Program-made: the position numbers and the translations under genes
In this document: piece after piece, positions 34,974-46,277 of the stretch
Layout of the letters: every line of letters starts with the position of its first letter
How positions within the stretch are numbered: the stretch's first letter is position 1
The notes under the pieces: model-generated
Databases searched by the model: none
The model's input: the letters and a program-made list of their open reading frames with translations, nothing else
What the model was told of the DNA's origin: nothing
Assembly (NCBI GenBank): GCA_024196135.1
Contig: JAMQCK010000076.1
Span: 26,798-90,797 of the forward strand
Origin: Pleurotus ostreatus/Saccharomyces cerevisiae fusant
Lineage: Eukaryota > Opisthokonta
Direction of reading: 5' to 3'
DNA: 64,000 bases

Positions 34974-36002
34974 GGTTGACCGCCTCCCGCCGGAGCTCTC
35001 ACAGTTGCTTCGCTCGCCCGCGATCTGTCCCTTCCGAGACTCGACATTGGGCTCCTCGTTGTGGCGTCCCACCCGCCATCACCAGAAAAATATACAGTGA
35101 CAGCGAGCAGACTTGGCGGCGGCCACGTCAACCCCATACATTCCGACGCTGCCAGAAATCAACATCAACACTCATCAACAATCCATCGACACTCACCACC
35201 AACAAATCGTCGAACCGTCCAACAACAACAAACAAACCACAGCCTATAATGCGCATAATGAACAAAGTCCGCGTGTCCTGTATATGCAAACATTCCTTCG
35301 GTACATATCGCTCTCCTTTCTCCTGGCCTTTCCTTCTGCTTCATTGCTCTCTACGCTGCCTTTGGGTTGCCTTCGTCGCATTCGGGTTACCTTCGTCGCA
35401 TCGGGTCGCCTCTGGCATCTTGTTCACTCTGTCGACCCCAGCCTGAGGGTCGACAATGTCGGCTGCAGAGCCGTCACTGTCCTCCTTCCACTGCCCGCCA
35501 TGGAGACTAGACTCCATGCGCGCTCGCCCCATCTATTGCTGCTACCTTATCGAATATTTATACCGGTCTCCTACATTCGAGGTTCGTGTCGTGCGCTTCA
35601 GCCGTACGCTCCCATCTTCCATCTTCTCTGCGAGCTAGTCTCATAATTGTTACTCATGGCTTAGTCGGTTCAATAAAGGCATCGTTGTTCACGCAGCGCA
35701 TTGTTCTCTAGTTGTTACGAGGACCGTCGACCGGGAATCGTAGCTCGCTTGTGCAGACCTCCGAAAGTCGTGCATTCATGCGTCGCAGACTGCCCATGAG
35801 TGGGTTCGTTACAAGTGCGTCAACCTCTGCTACCTTTATTTGTGACAGATATCAGTGCTCAGGCTGTTCGTAGGAGTTTTAGAGAGATTATTGCCATACA
35901 GATACATATACATCCAAGAGACAAAGCTAGAGCAACATGGGAATATAGGGTGTAGCAAGACACATGACAAACAGTGACCAGTATACACGACAGCGGTGTA
36001 CC
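34974..36002. other. convergent intergenic region, kinase gene and H2B copy 2
   Basis: Contains the 3' flanks of two convergent genes. An A/C-rich tract (AACAACAACAAACAAACC) lies near 35220-35240. Near 35360-35410 a 20-nt motif containing CCTTCGTCGCAT is repeated twice in tandem. No gene was identified. Confidence 0.45.
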
Positions 36003-36786
<784 letters not shown>

Positions 36787-36946
36787 TGCTCAGAGTACGG
36801 TCAAGGGCGAAGGCTACGTTCATACGGTCAACCAACCACCCCAAGTCCCATCCAAGATATAATGCTTACGACTATGTGGCAGGCGGGAAGAGCGAGGATG
36901 GTGGAAGCAGAGACCAAGGTGCGCGCGCTTCCTTCACGCGGCGCGC

Positions 36947-36954
36947 CTTATATG
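36947..36954 (-). promoter_or_regulatory. candidate TATA box of histone H2B copy 2
   Basis: On the minus strand the sequence reads ATATAAGG, about 160 bases upstream of the H2B start. The 5'UTR would be long for a histone gene, so another start site is possible. Confidence 0.3.
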
Positions 36955-37742
36955 TGAGCGGAGTTCGAATCCCCACGTGCAGTAAACGAGGTCACGCGTT
37001 TGTGACGAGCGCGTGTGGGCACGTGCTGTGCGTGCGCGTAACGCCACACCGAGCGACCCGTGCGAAAAACTTGCTGCCTCAGCAAATTGTCGAGTTGGCA
37101 TTGTCCTCATTGATTGTCCTGAACCACCAGATTTCCTGCGCTGCACTCAAGATATAGTCCATCTCTCCCGCTTACGTCGTCTCTCTCTCATGCCTCTGTT
37201 CTGTTAACCTGCCACCATGATTTCGTCTTCCTTCTTGCCCCGTCTAGCTCACCGAATTTGACTGACCCTTCTTGCACGTATTCTGGCTATTCTTCAGCCG
37301 TCTCTCACGCAAGCTAAGTTCGTCGACCGAATCTGTCTCTTGAACGATCCTTGTGGTGGGACTTATGGTCTCAAAGCGGTGGTGCTGGCGTGTCACCTGT
37401 AAACAGCGGGTGTCCTCCAGGTCTCCACTAGATTGAACGCAATCCCTTCCGACGGCAGACGGCACTACTGCCTCAGTGCAATGCAAGCATCGAGGGAATG
37501 CAGTTATCGCCCGGACCTTCGACGGCCGCCTACGGACGAGGGCTTTTGAGGAGATTCGGTACGATTCGATGTGACTCATGCATAGATTACCGCGGATGAC
37601 ATCCGTCGGTGCCGCATCAGACGCGCCGAGAATGACCTTGCACTGACGCGTCCCCGAATCGGCGCGTACTTATCAGTCCGGTGACCAAGGCGATCGCGGC
37701 CTCATTGCGGGCCACCGTTGACCGCGGCACCAGATTCGCGCA

Positions 37743-37748
37743 TATAAA
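37743..37748 (+). promoter_or_regulatory. TATA box of the reductase-like gene
   Basis: TATAAA within CATATAAAGCCCGCC lies 77 bases upstream of the ATG at 37820. It supports the called start and argues against missing upstream coding exons. Confidence 0.55.
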
Positions 37749-37819
37749 GCCCGCCAGCGCAGCTTCGACGCACTTTTCGCACTCTGCTCCTACGGTTCCC
37801 TCCCTGGAACTCGAATATA

Positions 37820-38506
37820 ATGTCCTCGCTGCAGACGATGATCATGCCACCCGCCCCGCACACACTCGGCGAACCCAGTATGCCGCACAGAGCCAAACGC
37901 CGCCGCGCCGCGCCAGAGCCAGTCGTTGGGTCCGAAGGGTGGGCATCGATATACTCCGTTGAGCAGCGCGCGTCGAAGCGGTCGCGAGCACCGTCTGCGA
38001 AGCGTGCGGGCCCGGAGACACGTTCGGCGACCAAGGTCGCAGAGCCAACGCCACCTGCCAAGGGCAAGGCGCGGAAGCTGTTGTGGATAGCGAACGGGGT
38101 CTCGGTTATACCCTTCCTTGTGCTACTGCGAGCACTTGGTTCTGGGGGCGGGAAGGAGAAGGAGTGGGACATCCAGCTCATGATCGCAGCCGGTGCAGAC
38201 GAGGGAGACATGCTCCTGTCGTGCGCCGCGGAGACGCTCGCGAACACACCGAGCAACATACGACTGTCGGTCGAGGTATTCTACGAAGGTGGTCGGAGGT
38301 CGATGAAGCCATGCCCTGCATCAGCATCTTCTGTCAATCGACATCGCGGAGCCATAACGGCCACGACGCTCGACTGCATCCCCGACCTCACAGAGAGGGA
38401 GGTGTACCTATGTGGTCATGACGCTTTCGAGGTCAGGACCTGGGACGAGCTACGGAGTGCGGGGGTGTGTCCGAGTAGGATCAGGCGAGACGGATTCGAG
38501 TACTGA
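37820..38506 (+). CDS. protein with a ferredoxin-reductase-like NAD-binding module but no FAD module
   Basis: Single-exon gene for 228 residues. Residues from about 85 match the nucleotide-binding half of ferredoxin-NADP reductase-like enzymes: KLLWIANGVSVIPFLVLLRA resembles the GxGxxPF loop, GAITATTLDCIPDLTEREVY and LCGHDAFEV correspond to the CGP-type motif, and SAGVCPSRIRRDGFEY ends in the usual aromatic residue. The CGP proline is replaced by His. The FAD-binding barrel expected before it is absent. Instead the first 80 residues are basic and disordered, with bipartite NLS-like clusters (RAKRRRAAPE and RASKRSRAPSAKR). It may be a truncated paralog, a binding-only regulator, or a partner of a separate FAD subunit. 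Catalysis should not be assumed. Confidence 0.6.
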   Translation: MSSLQTMIMPPAPHTLGEPSMPHRAKRRRAAPEPVVGSEGWASIYSVEQRASKRSRAPSAKRAGPETRSATKVAEPTPPAKGKARKLLWIANGVSVIPFLVLLRALGSGGGKEKEWDIQLMIAAGADEGDMLLSCAAETLANTPSNIRLSVEVFYEGGRRSMKPCPASASSVNRHRGAITATTLDCIPDLTEREVYLCGHDAFEVRTWDELRSAGVCPSRIRRDGFEY

Positions 38507-38676
38507 CCATATCCATGACTTGTATACCATTAGATAGTACCCGTGTATAGTATACCGCGCACCAAGTAGGGCGCCATCTGACAACAGTTCAACTTGCATC
38601 ACATGATTGTCGGTACCGCGAGATGTGACTGCAAGACGCTCATCGCGGGTTGTATTCAACCACCACCTTGCCTCAA

Positions 38677-39330
38677 ATGGACAGCGCGGAATTCCATGCG
38701 GCTGTACGCATCGTGCTTGTCCTGCTTTTGTGTGTCTCTAAATGTAATCTGGAATATCAGGTGTACGAAATGGTCAGGAACATACCTCCTTTGAAGGTCA
38801 CTAGCTACGGTCAGTGGCCACTGCACTACGAGCCTTCTCGCGCGCGACAGCCTCAAACCTACGCATTTGTATAGGCCATATCGCAAAGCTGATAGGGATG
38901 CCTGCCCACTCTCGGCATGTCGGTCAGGGTGCGTGTCACGTCTTTACCTGGGCTCGCGACCTACCACACTCATTATTGCTGCCCATATCCAGCTCTCAAG
39001 TTCGTCTCGCCCGACGTCCAGCCTCCTATCCCCTGGTACCGAGTCATCGGCGCGTCCGGAAAGATCTCTTCTCGCGGGCCAGGAACAAACGGCGCACAAC
39101 GACAACGAGAGGAACTCGAGGCCGAGGGCGTCGCCGTCTCTGTCAGTCGCTCAGGAGAGCTGCGCATCGACTTGCGAGAGTACGGATGGTTCCCTGCGCC
39201 TGGCACGGTGGGTGGAGGGCAACCTTCAGGCGCAGGTCAAGCTCAGGCTCAGGTCGCTGGTGCACCGCAAGAGGCAGCCGACGCTGACGAGGAGTCAGAC
39301 CTTTCCGAGCTCAGCGAGTCTGATGGATAA
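38677..39330 (+). CDS. alkyltransferase-like (ATL) DNA-repair protein
   Basis: Four exons (38677-38703, 38761-38809, 38875-38928, 38993-39330) give 155 residues. The protein follows the MGMT-type DNA-binding domain: VYEMVRNIPPLKVTSYGHIA, then GMPAHSRHVGQALKF, then PPIPWYRVIGASGKISSRG, then GAQRQREELEAEGV and LREYGWFP. In O6-methylguanine methyltransferase the active site is PCHR; here it is PWYR, with Trp in place of the acceptor Cys, as in fission-yeast Atl1 (PWHR). It should therefore bind alkylated guanine without removing the alkyl group and hand the lesion to nucleotide-excision repair. An acidic tail (ADADEESDLSELSESDG) is extra relative to Atl1, which ends soon after the equivalent of GWFP. 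Confidence 0.88.
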
Positions 39331-39521
39331 GGGATAAATTATATGGTACAACGTTCCAGCGCGGGTCGTAAATAAAAGGGCAGTAAGTACAAGACTAGAA
39401 GTGTCAGTAAGTGAAGTGTTCATGTAGGGAGGTCCATTGTTCGATCGTGCATCGAGCGGCGCCCAGCGCCAGTCATCGAGTTCGCCTCCCCACTCTTTCC
39501 CCTCAGATACCCTCCTCCACC

Positions 39522-40214
39522 TCACGGACTTTTGAAGCTAAAGGCCTGGGGCATCATGTCGGAATCCCATGACGCCCTCGCCTTCTTACACGGATTCCCA
39601 ATACTGGTCCGGACGTCCAGAGCCGCCTTGGGCTCCCCAAGGCGTCGCACCACCTTGGCCTGCGACCGTCGCTTCTTCGCGCTGTTCGTGAGCTCGGGCG
39701 CGAGAGGGGAGCTGTCCGGGGTCGCGCGCGTGGGCCGCGCGGGGGTAGTCACCGGACTGTACCTGTACGTAGGGTCTCCATGGCCAGGCAGACCTTCCAG
39801 GCTGGGGAGATTGTCGAAGCTCGCGCGACGCGGGATGACCAGCTTGATCTGCTGCAGTGGGCTCGAACAAAGGTTCTCCGTCGAGTGGCGCCGAGGACTA
39901 CCGGTACCGACCCCAAGCGACGAGGGACTCGACTCTGGCGGGCTCTCCATATCCGCGTCGTCATCGAGCTGGACGGGGCTGCCCTGCGCTTGATTGAGCG
40001 GCTCGCGCTCCGCGGTGTCCGAGCGCCTGCCTCTGCGGCCTCTGAGCCCGAATCTGGACGAGGCGTGGCGCCCGAAGAGCTTGGACACGCCACCCACGGC
40101 GGTGTGCACGAGCTTCGCCGACTTGCGGAGGGGGCCGGAGTCGGAGGACGCGGTGGAGGGCCGGCGCTCGCGCTTGCGCGGCGGGGTGGTGAACGGGTCG
40201 CGCTCGATGGCCAT
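39522..40214 (-). CDS. hypothetical disordered basic protein
   Basis: Uninterrupted 230-codon frame with ATG at 40212-40214. The product is rich in Arg, Ser and Pro, with Pro-directed phosphorylation-like sites (TTPPRKRERRPS, SSPSSLGVG, YSPVTTPARPTR, TPDSSPLAP) and NLS-like clusters (KKRRSQAKVVRRLG, PCKKARAS). It looks like a nuclear or cell-cycle-regulated disordered protein. No domain is recognised and no function is claimed. The G+C-rich codon use is like that of its neighbours. Confidence 0.6.
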   Translation of the reverse strand: MAIERDPFTTPPRKRERRPSTASSDSGPLRKSAKLVHTAVGGVSKLFGRHASSRFGLRGRRGRRSDTAEREPLNQAQGSPVQLDDDADMESPPESSPSSLGVGTGSPRRHSTENLCSSPLQQIKLVIPRRASFDNLPSLEGLPGHGDPTYRYSPVTTPARPTRATPDSSPLAPELTNSAKKRRSQAKVVRRLGEPKAALDVRTSIGNPCKKARASWDSDMMPQAFSFKSP

Positions 40215-40439
40215 CGTGGTCGGGAAGAGGAGTGAGATAGAGATAAGAGACGGCGACGAACCTTTTAAGGTGACTGCGCGCTAAGAAGCGGTCCTCAAAG
40301 GCCTTTGAGACGCAGGGCCACCGGTGAAAGCGGATTGAGTCTAAGGTCAAAGGGAAAGGACCTTCCATTGACAAGATAAGTTACCATTGTGATCGATTGA
40401 GTACACGCAAAGCTCTGCGACGACGGCCACCCTAGCGGT

Positions 40440-41582
40440 TCACGGGCCTGGGTCATCCCCGCCCGGCACAGGTATATCGTAGCCGATTTTGTCAACTACG
40501 TAGTAGCTGAAGAACATGACCTTGAAGGTCAGCGCTAATGCGGCGTGCAGGATGAAGATAACCACGACGACTAGTCTTAACGACTTTGCCTCCGCCTGCG
40601 GGCAAATATCAGCTGGAGCCTCGGTGCAGAAAGGTAGCACTCACGGAAGCGAGGATGGGGTACACATTCCTGATCAAGAATATTCCTGACAATACGAACG
40701 CGACTGCGACAAGGACCCAGCGAACGAGAGGTACTGGGATGACGCATAGTATCTGAAGTGTATCATTAGCAGTGAACTTGGACATCAAGGACGGCGCGTA
40801 CGGAGACTGGTATCCAGATGAACTGCGAGTATCCCCAGACTGCGATAGCCTCGACGATGCTCCACTCGCCCACACCCAGATAGCGTAGCCCCAGCCATAA
40901 GCATGCTGGTACGGCAAGCCCATACGCGTATACAAGCGACATGGCGATGGAGAGCAGCGTGAAGTCGTAATCGTACGCCTCGTCGGGATCGGAGAGGTAC
41001 GAAGCGATGGATGCCCCAAGACTTGAGGAGAGGTACAGGGCGAAGATGAGTGTGGTCAGAGTCCAGAAGGGACCGTACAAGTCGGGAGGATTGAGGTGTA
41101 CGGAGAGGAAGTCGACGTTTGTGGGGATCATCGTCGCGTAGCATCTTCGAAGGACCTGTGAGGGATGATTAGTACTGGAGCTGCAGGATGCGTCTCTGAG
41201 CGCACTGTCTTCGTATCCACGTCGAAGTACTGCTGATAGTAGTCCAGCGTCCAGAATCCAGACGCACCCTTGGGTCGGTCTTGCAGGTAGCCTACAGCTG
41301 TTCAGATCTCGTCGGCCCTTCGAAGAGTAGCGCGCACCTCTGTCAGCATTGCCCACTCCCGAAGCACCTCCTTGTGTCTGGCTGTTATTCTGCTCTGCTC
41401 CTCCTAAGAAAGCTGAGTCTAGGATAAGCACGATCGAAGCATTCCGGATTGCGGTACGACGTACATTTGAACTGTAGGCCCTCAGGACCTTCTTCCAACC
41501 GCTACAGAGTAATGCTTAGGATGATAGCCTTATGGCCTGCATTGACACTCACATCGTCAGCGTCTACCGCTACGTACGCCAT
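40440..41582 (-). CDS. YIPF (Yip1-domain) membrane protein of the Golgi/early secretory pathway
   Basis: Several exons give about 280 residues. The start MAYVAVDADD is separated by an intron from RLEEGPEGLQF. The cytosolic half ends in the YIPF1/2-like segment GASGFWTLDYYQQYFDVDT, with LRRCYATMIP just after. Five TM helices follow: DLYGPFWTLTTLIFALYLSS, LLSIAMSLVYAYGLAVPACL, IVEAIAVWGYSQFIWIPVSI, VPLVRWVLVAVAFVLSGIFL and a last hydrophobic helix near FILHAALALTFKVMFFSYYV. The DLYGPFW and YGYS-like (WGYSQF) motifs are typical of the family. These proteins act with Rab/Ypt GTPases in ER-Golgi membrane traffic. The stop is the TGA complement of 40440-40442. Confidence 0.88.
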
Positions 41583-41986
41583 GATAGTCGCCACCGACGT
41601 TCGCGACAACAATGGCCACGTCGCCGGGCCGTAATTCCTGCGTGACTGCAGTCACACATTTCACCGTTGAACGTTGAACTTCAAACTTGGTCTACGCGTT
41701 TGACGCTCAACAAAACCAACATTGGTACTCGGTGGTTCCCAGAATACAGCGAGTCGTCCAAAGCAGTATGTAAACCTAGTACAAAGGTAAAGAAAAGCGC
41801 GACCGCAGGCATAATTAGACAAACAGGACGCGCAGGTGGCATCGAGGAAGACTAGGAGGGGAATGTATCTACAACGAAGAATTAAGAGACGAGCTCATGG
41901 GGCATATATGGTCCACAGGGAGACGTAGAAAAGCAGGAGGAAGTCCGTGATCCAGAGGACGGAGATAGCGTGCGAAGTCGTAAGGG
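41583..41986. other. intergenic region between YIPF and STE11
   Basis: Holds the YIPF promoter and the STE11 3' flank. A short ATG frame (41667-41855) has no recognisable content. Nothing else is seen. Confidence 0.4.
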
Positions 41987-44900
41987 TTACATGTTGACCT
42001 CTCCCCCAGCAGCTGCCGCTTTCGCCGCCGCCTTGGCGAGCGCACTCGTTGACTTCGTGGTCAGCAACCACGGAAGCTGCAGGCACTCCGCCGCTGTCGG
42101 TCGCGCCTCGTGGTTGAGCTCGAAAGTGCGCTGCAGGAAGTCCTCCGCCTCTGGGGTGATGTCCGTCGGGATCGATGGCTTTGCGGACGACCCGATCTTG
42201 AAGATGGCCTGCATCTGGGTCAACTGCGCCCACGGATGCTCACCCGTGAGCATCTCGACGATCAGGCAGCCAACGCTCCAGATGTCGGCCTTCTTCGTGT
42301 GTCCGCTCTGCTTCACGACCTCCGGCGCCATCCAGAAGACGGAGCCCTGCAGCGAGGGGCGGTGCATGCGGTTCGAATTCGATAGAGCTGCAAGAGAGCG
42401 TTTATTGCGGCCCGTATATGCAGGAGAGTCGACACTCACTGTCTTCCACTTTCTTGGAAATACCAAAGTCGGAAATCTTGACGCCACCCTTGTTGTCGAC
42501 AAGGATGTTCGCGCCCTTGATGTCGCGATGGATAATATCCCGTTCGTGGAGGTAGTCAAGGCCGCAGAGGATTTGTCGCACGAAGTTCTTTACGAGCGGC
42601 TCCTCGAAAGCACCGTAGTTGCGCAACAACGCCGTCACGCTACCACCCGGCACATACTCCAGGAAAATGTTCAAGTGGTCGTCATCGAGTGAGGAGTCTG
42701 GGGACAGGTGAATAAACAAGCGCGGTCAGACGAACGCAGCACACTCACAGAGGTACTGCACGATGTTCACATGCTGCAAATCCTTGAGCAGCTCAATCTC
42801 GCGCTCAAGGGCACTAAGCATGCTCTTCTTGCGCTCAAGGTTCGGCGCAGATCCCGTCGGCAGCTCGACTTGCTTGACCGCCATCAGGAGCCCACTCTCC
42901 GCCTCCATGCCCAAGTACACCTTTCCGAACGACCCGGCACCAATAAGCGCGCCCTTGATCCACTTCACATCGTCCTCCCCGCCGCCCATCGTCTTCGGCT
43001 CGTCGTCATCCTCGTCCTCCTCTTCCTCTTCCTCCTCGTCAAACTCGCTCTCCATGAGTGTCGCGGACTCGCCCTGGCTGTCAGGCTCGACCTCCGTCCA
43101 GTCCTCAGTGTCAGGGGACTCGTCGCCGTCTTCGTCGTCCCCGCCCTCAGTCATCCTGCTCTCCCGCCGACTCTTGAGGCTACGACTCTCGACCTCGGCG
43201 GTAATCTCGTCGACGGTCATCAAGCTCGCCGTGTCAGACACGTCGCGCTTGCTCCGCAACTCGGTCATGTAGCTCATCCGCCGCGATAGCGGACGCGCCG
43301 AACGGCTGCCATCCTCCGACCCAGCTGTGAAGTTCTCTAGGCCTTCCGAGAACGACTCTGTCGGGAACGGTATCGGCGGTAGCAGCTTAGGGGCATCCTC
43401 AGAAGGCCCGTCCTGCCCATCGAGCGACACCGAACTGCCATCCTCCGTCGAGAGCGACATGCGCGGCAACTCCTCAGGCGTAAACGCCGTCGGTGCAGGT
43501 TGCCTGTTCTTCTCCGGGGGCGGCGGCGGCGCAACAGACGCCATACTCGCCCTAGTCCCCGCGCTCCCCGAGCCCACCGTGCTGCTGCTAAAGCGCGACG
43601 ACAGCGCGCTGAACGCAGCGCTCGAGTCCCGCTTCGACAGCGACGGTGTGTGCATGCGCATCATGCTGTTCCGCGCCGTGCGCGCGAGCACCTTGCGCTC
43701 CGCGTTCGGGAAGTACTCGGTCAGGTGCGTCGTGATGAGCTCGCTCGGCGGGCGTTGCCCGAAGAAGTGGCGCAGCTTGGAAGGGCGCTTGCCGGATAAC
43801 GCCTCGTCAACGGGCTCGGGAGCTGGTGCATCTTCGGGTGCGGGGATCGTGTCGTGGACGCCGAGGCCAGAGAGGACGGAGAGCGTGCTGGCACGCTTGG
43901 TGTTGCGAATACCTGAAGCAGCAGAAGACACGGAAAGGACACGACCGTGCTGTTGCCGTGGTCGCGCGGTTGCTTTGCGAAGCGTGAGCCCGTTCTCGCG
44001 AACGGGATGGTCTCCGGGTGCGTGGCAGATAGTCAATAGTTCGGCCTCAGTAAGCGGTTCAACTACCGAAGATGTCAATAGATGGTCCAGCTGCGTAACG
44101 CACATCACGTACCGGCGTCGCTGGTCATGTACACCGCCCACCCATCGACGAAGAGCCCCTCCCCGTCAGTTTGTACATTTTCTGGTGGGATCCTGTTCTC
44201 CGATCCATTGCGCTTGCCCGCTTTCTTCAGTACGCGCTCGATCACCTCCACACCACCAGCACATTTAGAAACGTCGATGGTATATGTGTTGTATGTTCGT
44301 TCATCCGGAACCTGAAGGTTGAATTTGAGAATCTTGCTCTTGATGTCAATGAGCGGCTTCGTCGTCTGGTTCATGTTCCCGAAGGCAAACGGCCCGCGCC
44401 CAACGGTGTATGCCGCTGGAGGTGAAGGGGAGTTCGTGGAGGTTGACTGTGGCGTCTGCACCCCAAAGGCTTCAGAGATGGGGGACAGCGCGCTATCGGG
44501 AGTCTGCGCCTGTGCTGTAGCATACGGATGGCTCGAGGCGGGTGTGGCGTTGGTCGTCGAGGGCCGTGGGGGCAGCTTAGTGGGAACGGTGGGAGAAGCA
44601 ACAACGAGGGAACCGTTGCGGCCATGCGTACTCGGGTTGGGATTCGTGTTGGTGCGGCTGCGACCGGGGAAGGCGGGGAGTGGGGAGGTCGAACGGCTAG
44701 AGCTGCCGCCGGGAGTGGGCAATTTTGCGCGAGGGTCTGTGGGGAGGTGGTAGCCAGCCCATTGAGGCGTCGTCTGCCCGTTGGGTGCAGGTGGCAGGGC
44801 CTGATTGGTGTATGCGGGAGGTGGGTTGGGTTCCTGCGTCGGTGTGCGCCGGCCGTTGCGCGCAGCGGGGACACGCCCAGCCGGTACGGGTGGGGGTTGA

Positions 44901-45571
44901 CCGCGGGGAGCTGGGGGCACAGGGGGAAGGCGGGATGGAGGGGTGCCATTGGGTCGTTGCAACCGTGCGGAATCGGGCGCCTGGGATGGAATTACGCGGG
45001 GGAGGTCGCTTCGGTTTTGCTGGGATAGCTGAAGAGGAGCCGGCCGGCCGCGCGACGAGTGCTTCGACACGGGGGACGCGATGTCGATGGAGGGAAGGTG
45101 GACGTCCGTGTCGAGGCGCAGCGTGCGGTTGACCTCAAGCACGGGCGTCTGTATTGTGACCGCCTTCGCGGCGGATCGCTGGCGGAGCGTCTTGACCGCA
45201 TTCACGATGCGCAGACGATCGCCGATAGACGCGATACCCATCTCCTTCAGCGTCGCCTGATCGAGCTCGAGGAGCACGTCCCCGCGGATGTCGTTCTCCC
45301 GGAACGTCGTCGCATGTCCGCCACACTTGATCTCGGAGAGCCAGCGCGCGACGTGCGTGTCGTTCCAGGTCCTGATGAAGTCCGCGTAGCTCATGCCGGA
45401 TGGCGGCTCAAGGAAGGTGTTCATCTGGCTCGCGGTTGGCGTAGTCGGGAAGGGTGATGCCTGGCCTCTGATGCCATTCTGTAATCGCGCCGTCTGCGTC
45501 GGCTGGAACGTGGGGGTCGCGGGAGATGCGGGCTGCATGTCGGCCATCGTGTAGGACGCTACCGCAGACAT
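41987..45571 (-). CDS. STE11: MAP kinase kinase kinase with SAM and Ras-association domains (Ste11/Kpp4 type)
   Basis: About five exons give roughly 1100 residues. It is the top kinase of the pheromone/filamentation cascade. Residues near 60-120 are a SAM domain ([20 protein letters not shown], then [20 protein letters not shown]). A Pro/Ser-rich linker leads to a Ras-association-like domain ([20 protein letters not shown] through [11 protein letters not shown]). [20 protein letters not shown] after the next intron (donor near 44115) is the conserved Ste11 block that follows. The kinase domain starts [18 protein letters not shown] and contains [48 protein letters not shown] and [20 protein letters not shown]. 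Ustilago Kpp4/Ubc4 and Cryptococcus Ste11 share this SAM-RA-kinase order. The acidic run before the kinase ([12 protein letters not shown]) is notable. Start ATG at 45569-45571. Confidence 0.94.
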
Positions 45572-46277
45572 GATAAGGAGGCGCGTAACAGATCGAAATG
45601 TAAAGAGTGAATGTGGTGGGGAAACAGTCGTTCGTTTGCCGTCGTCTTCTCTTCTTCCGCGTTGCACCTATTTGCACACAAAGCCTTGCCGTCGCCGCCT
45701 GCACCGACCGCCAGACAATGCGGAGAGCTGAGAAGTAAAGGTCAAGTTTGTTCACAACAATAAGACGCCGATTCCCCAGCCCATCATTTGATTATTCAGC
45801 CTCGCCCACGTGTTCCGGCCGTGGTCAAGGCAACCAGAAAGGGCATAGATGTTTACTCTATTCAAGCCTATCTCACTGCTTGTATCTTCCGAGGATCTGA
45901 GGCTCAGATATTGCTCAAGACGCTTGAGCCTCCAGTCAAAGTTGACTATTTGTTCGGAGGTAAATCCTAATCGGGGCACAAAGCCTTCCTCTTTTAGCGA
46001 AGGAACAAGGTAGCACTCATCGCCGGGCCATTTGGCCGGCCTTACCGCTCGTGTCCACTTCGGATGTCCACAACTCATATATAGTACATTGCTAGAGGCA
46101 CACTGATACAGGTAGTAAGTGCGTACAGATACAAGGTGATAGTACAACATAGATATGCTCTTGGTAGCTTTCCGTGATGATAGTACAAGAATCGTTAAAC
46201 TTCGGTCCTCTGCGTCCGCGCTGCACACAACATGACATTCCCTTCCGCGCTCGCTGCATGGTGTCCATCGACGCCAC
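45572..46277. other. intergenic region between STE11 and the BTB gene; one weak minus-strand frame
   Basis: A minus-strand open frame (46228-45752) encodes 158 codons ending YALSGCLDHGRNTWARLN and MMGWGIGVLLL. It has a fairly protein-like composition but AT-rich codons unlike the neighbours and no recognised domain. It may be a decayed gene or chance. No gene is called. Confidence 0.3.

Larger units (their letters stand above)
36787..37819. other. divergent intergenic region between H2B copy 2 and the reductase-like gene
   Basis: Carries promoters on both sides. The GAGTTCGAATCC sequence near 36960 looks like a tRNA B box, but no T stem or acceptor stem can be drawn around it. No further gene is supported. 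Confidence 0.45.

Noticed and set aside
36958..36972. tRNA B-box-like GAGTTCGAATCC
   Set aside because: No complementary T stem, anticodon arm or acceptor stem can be drawn around it.
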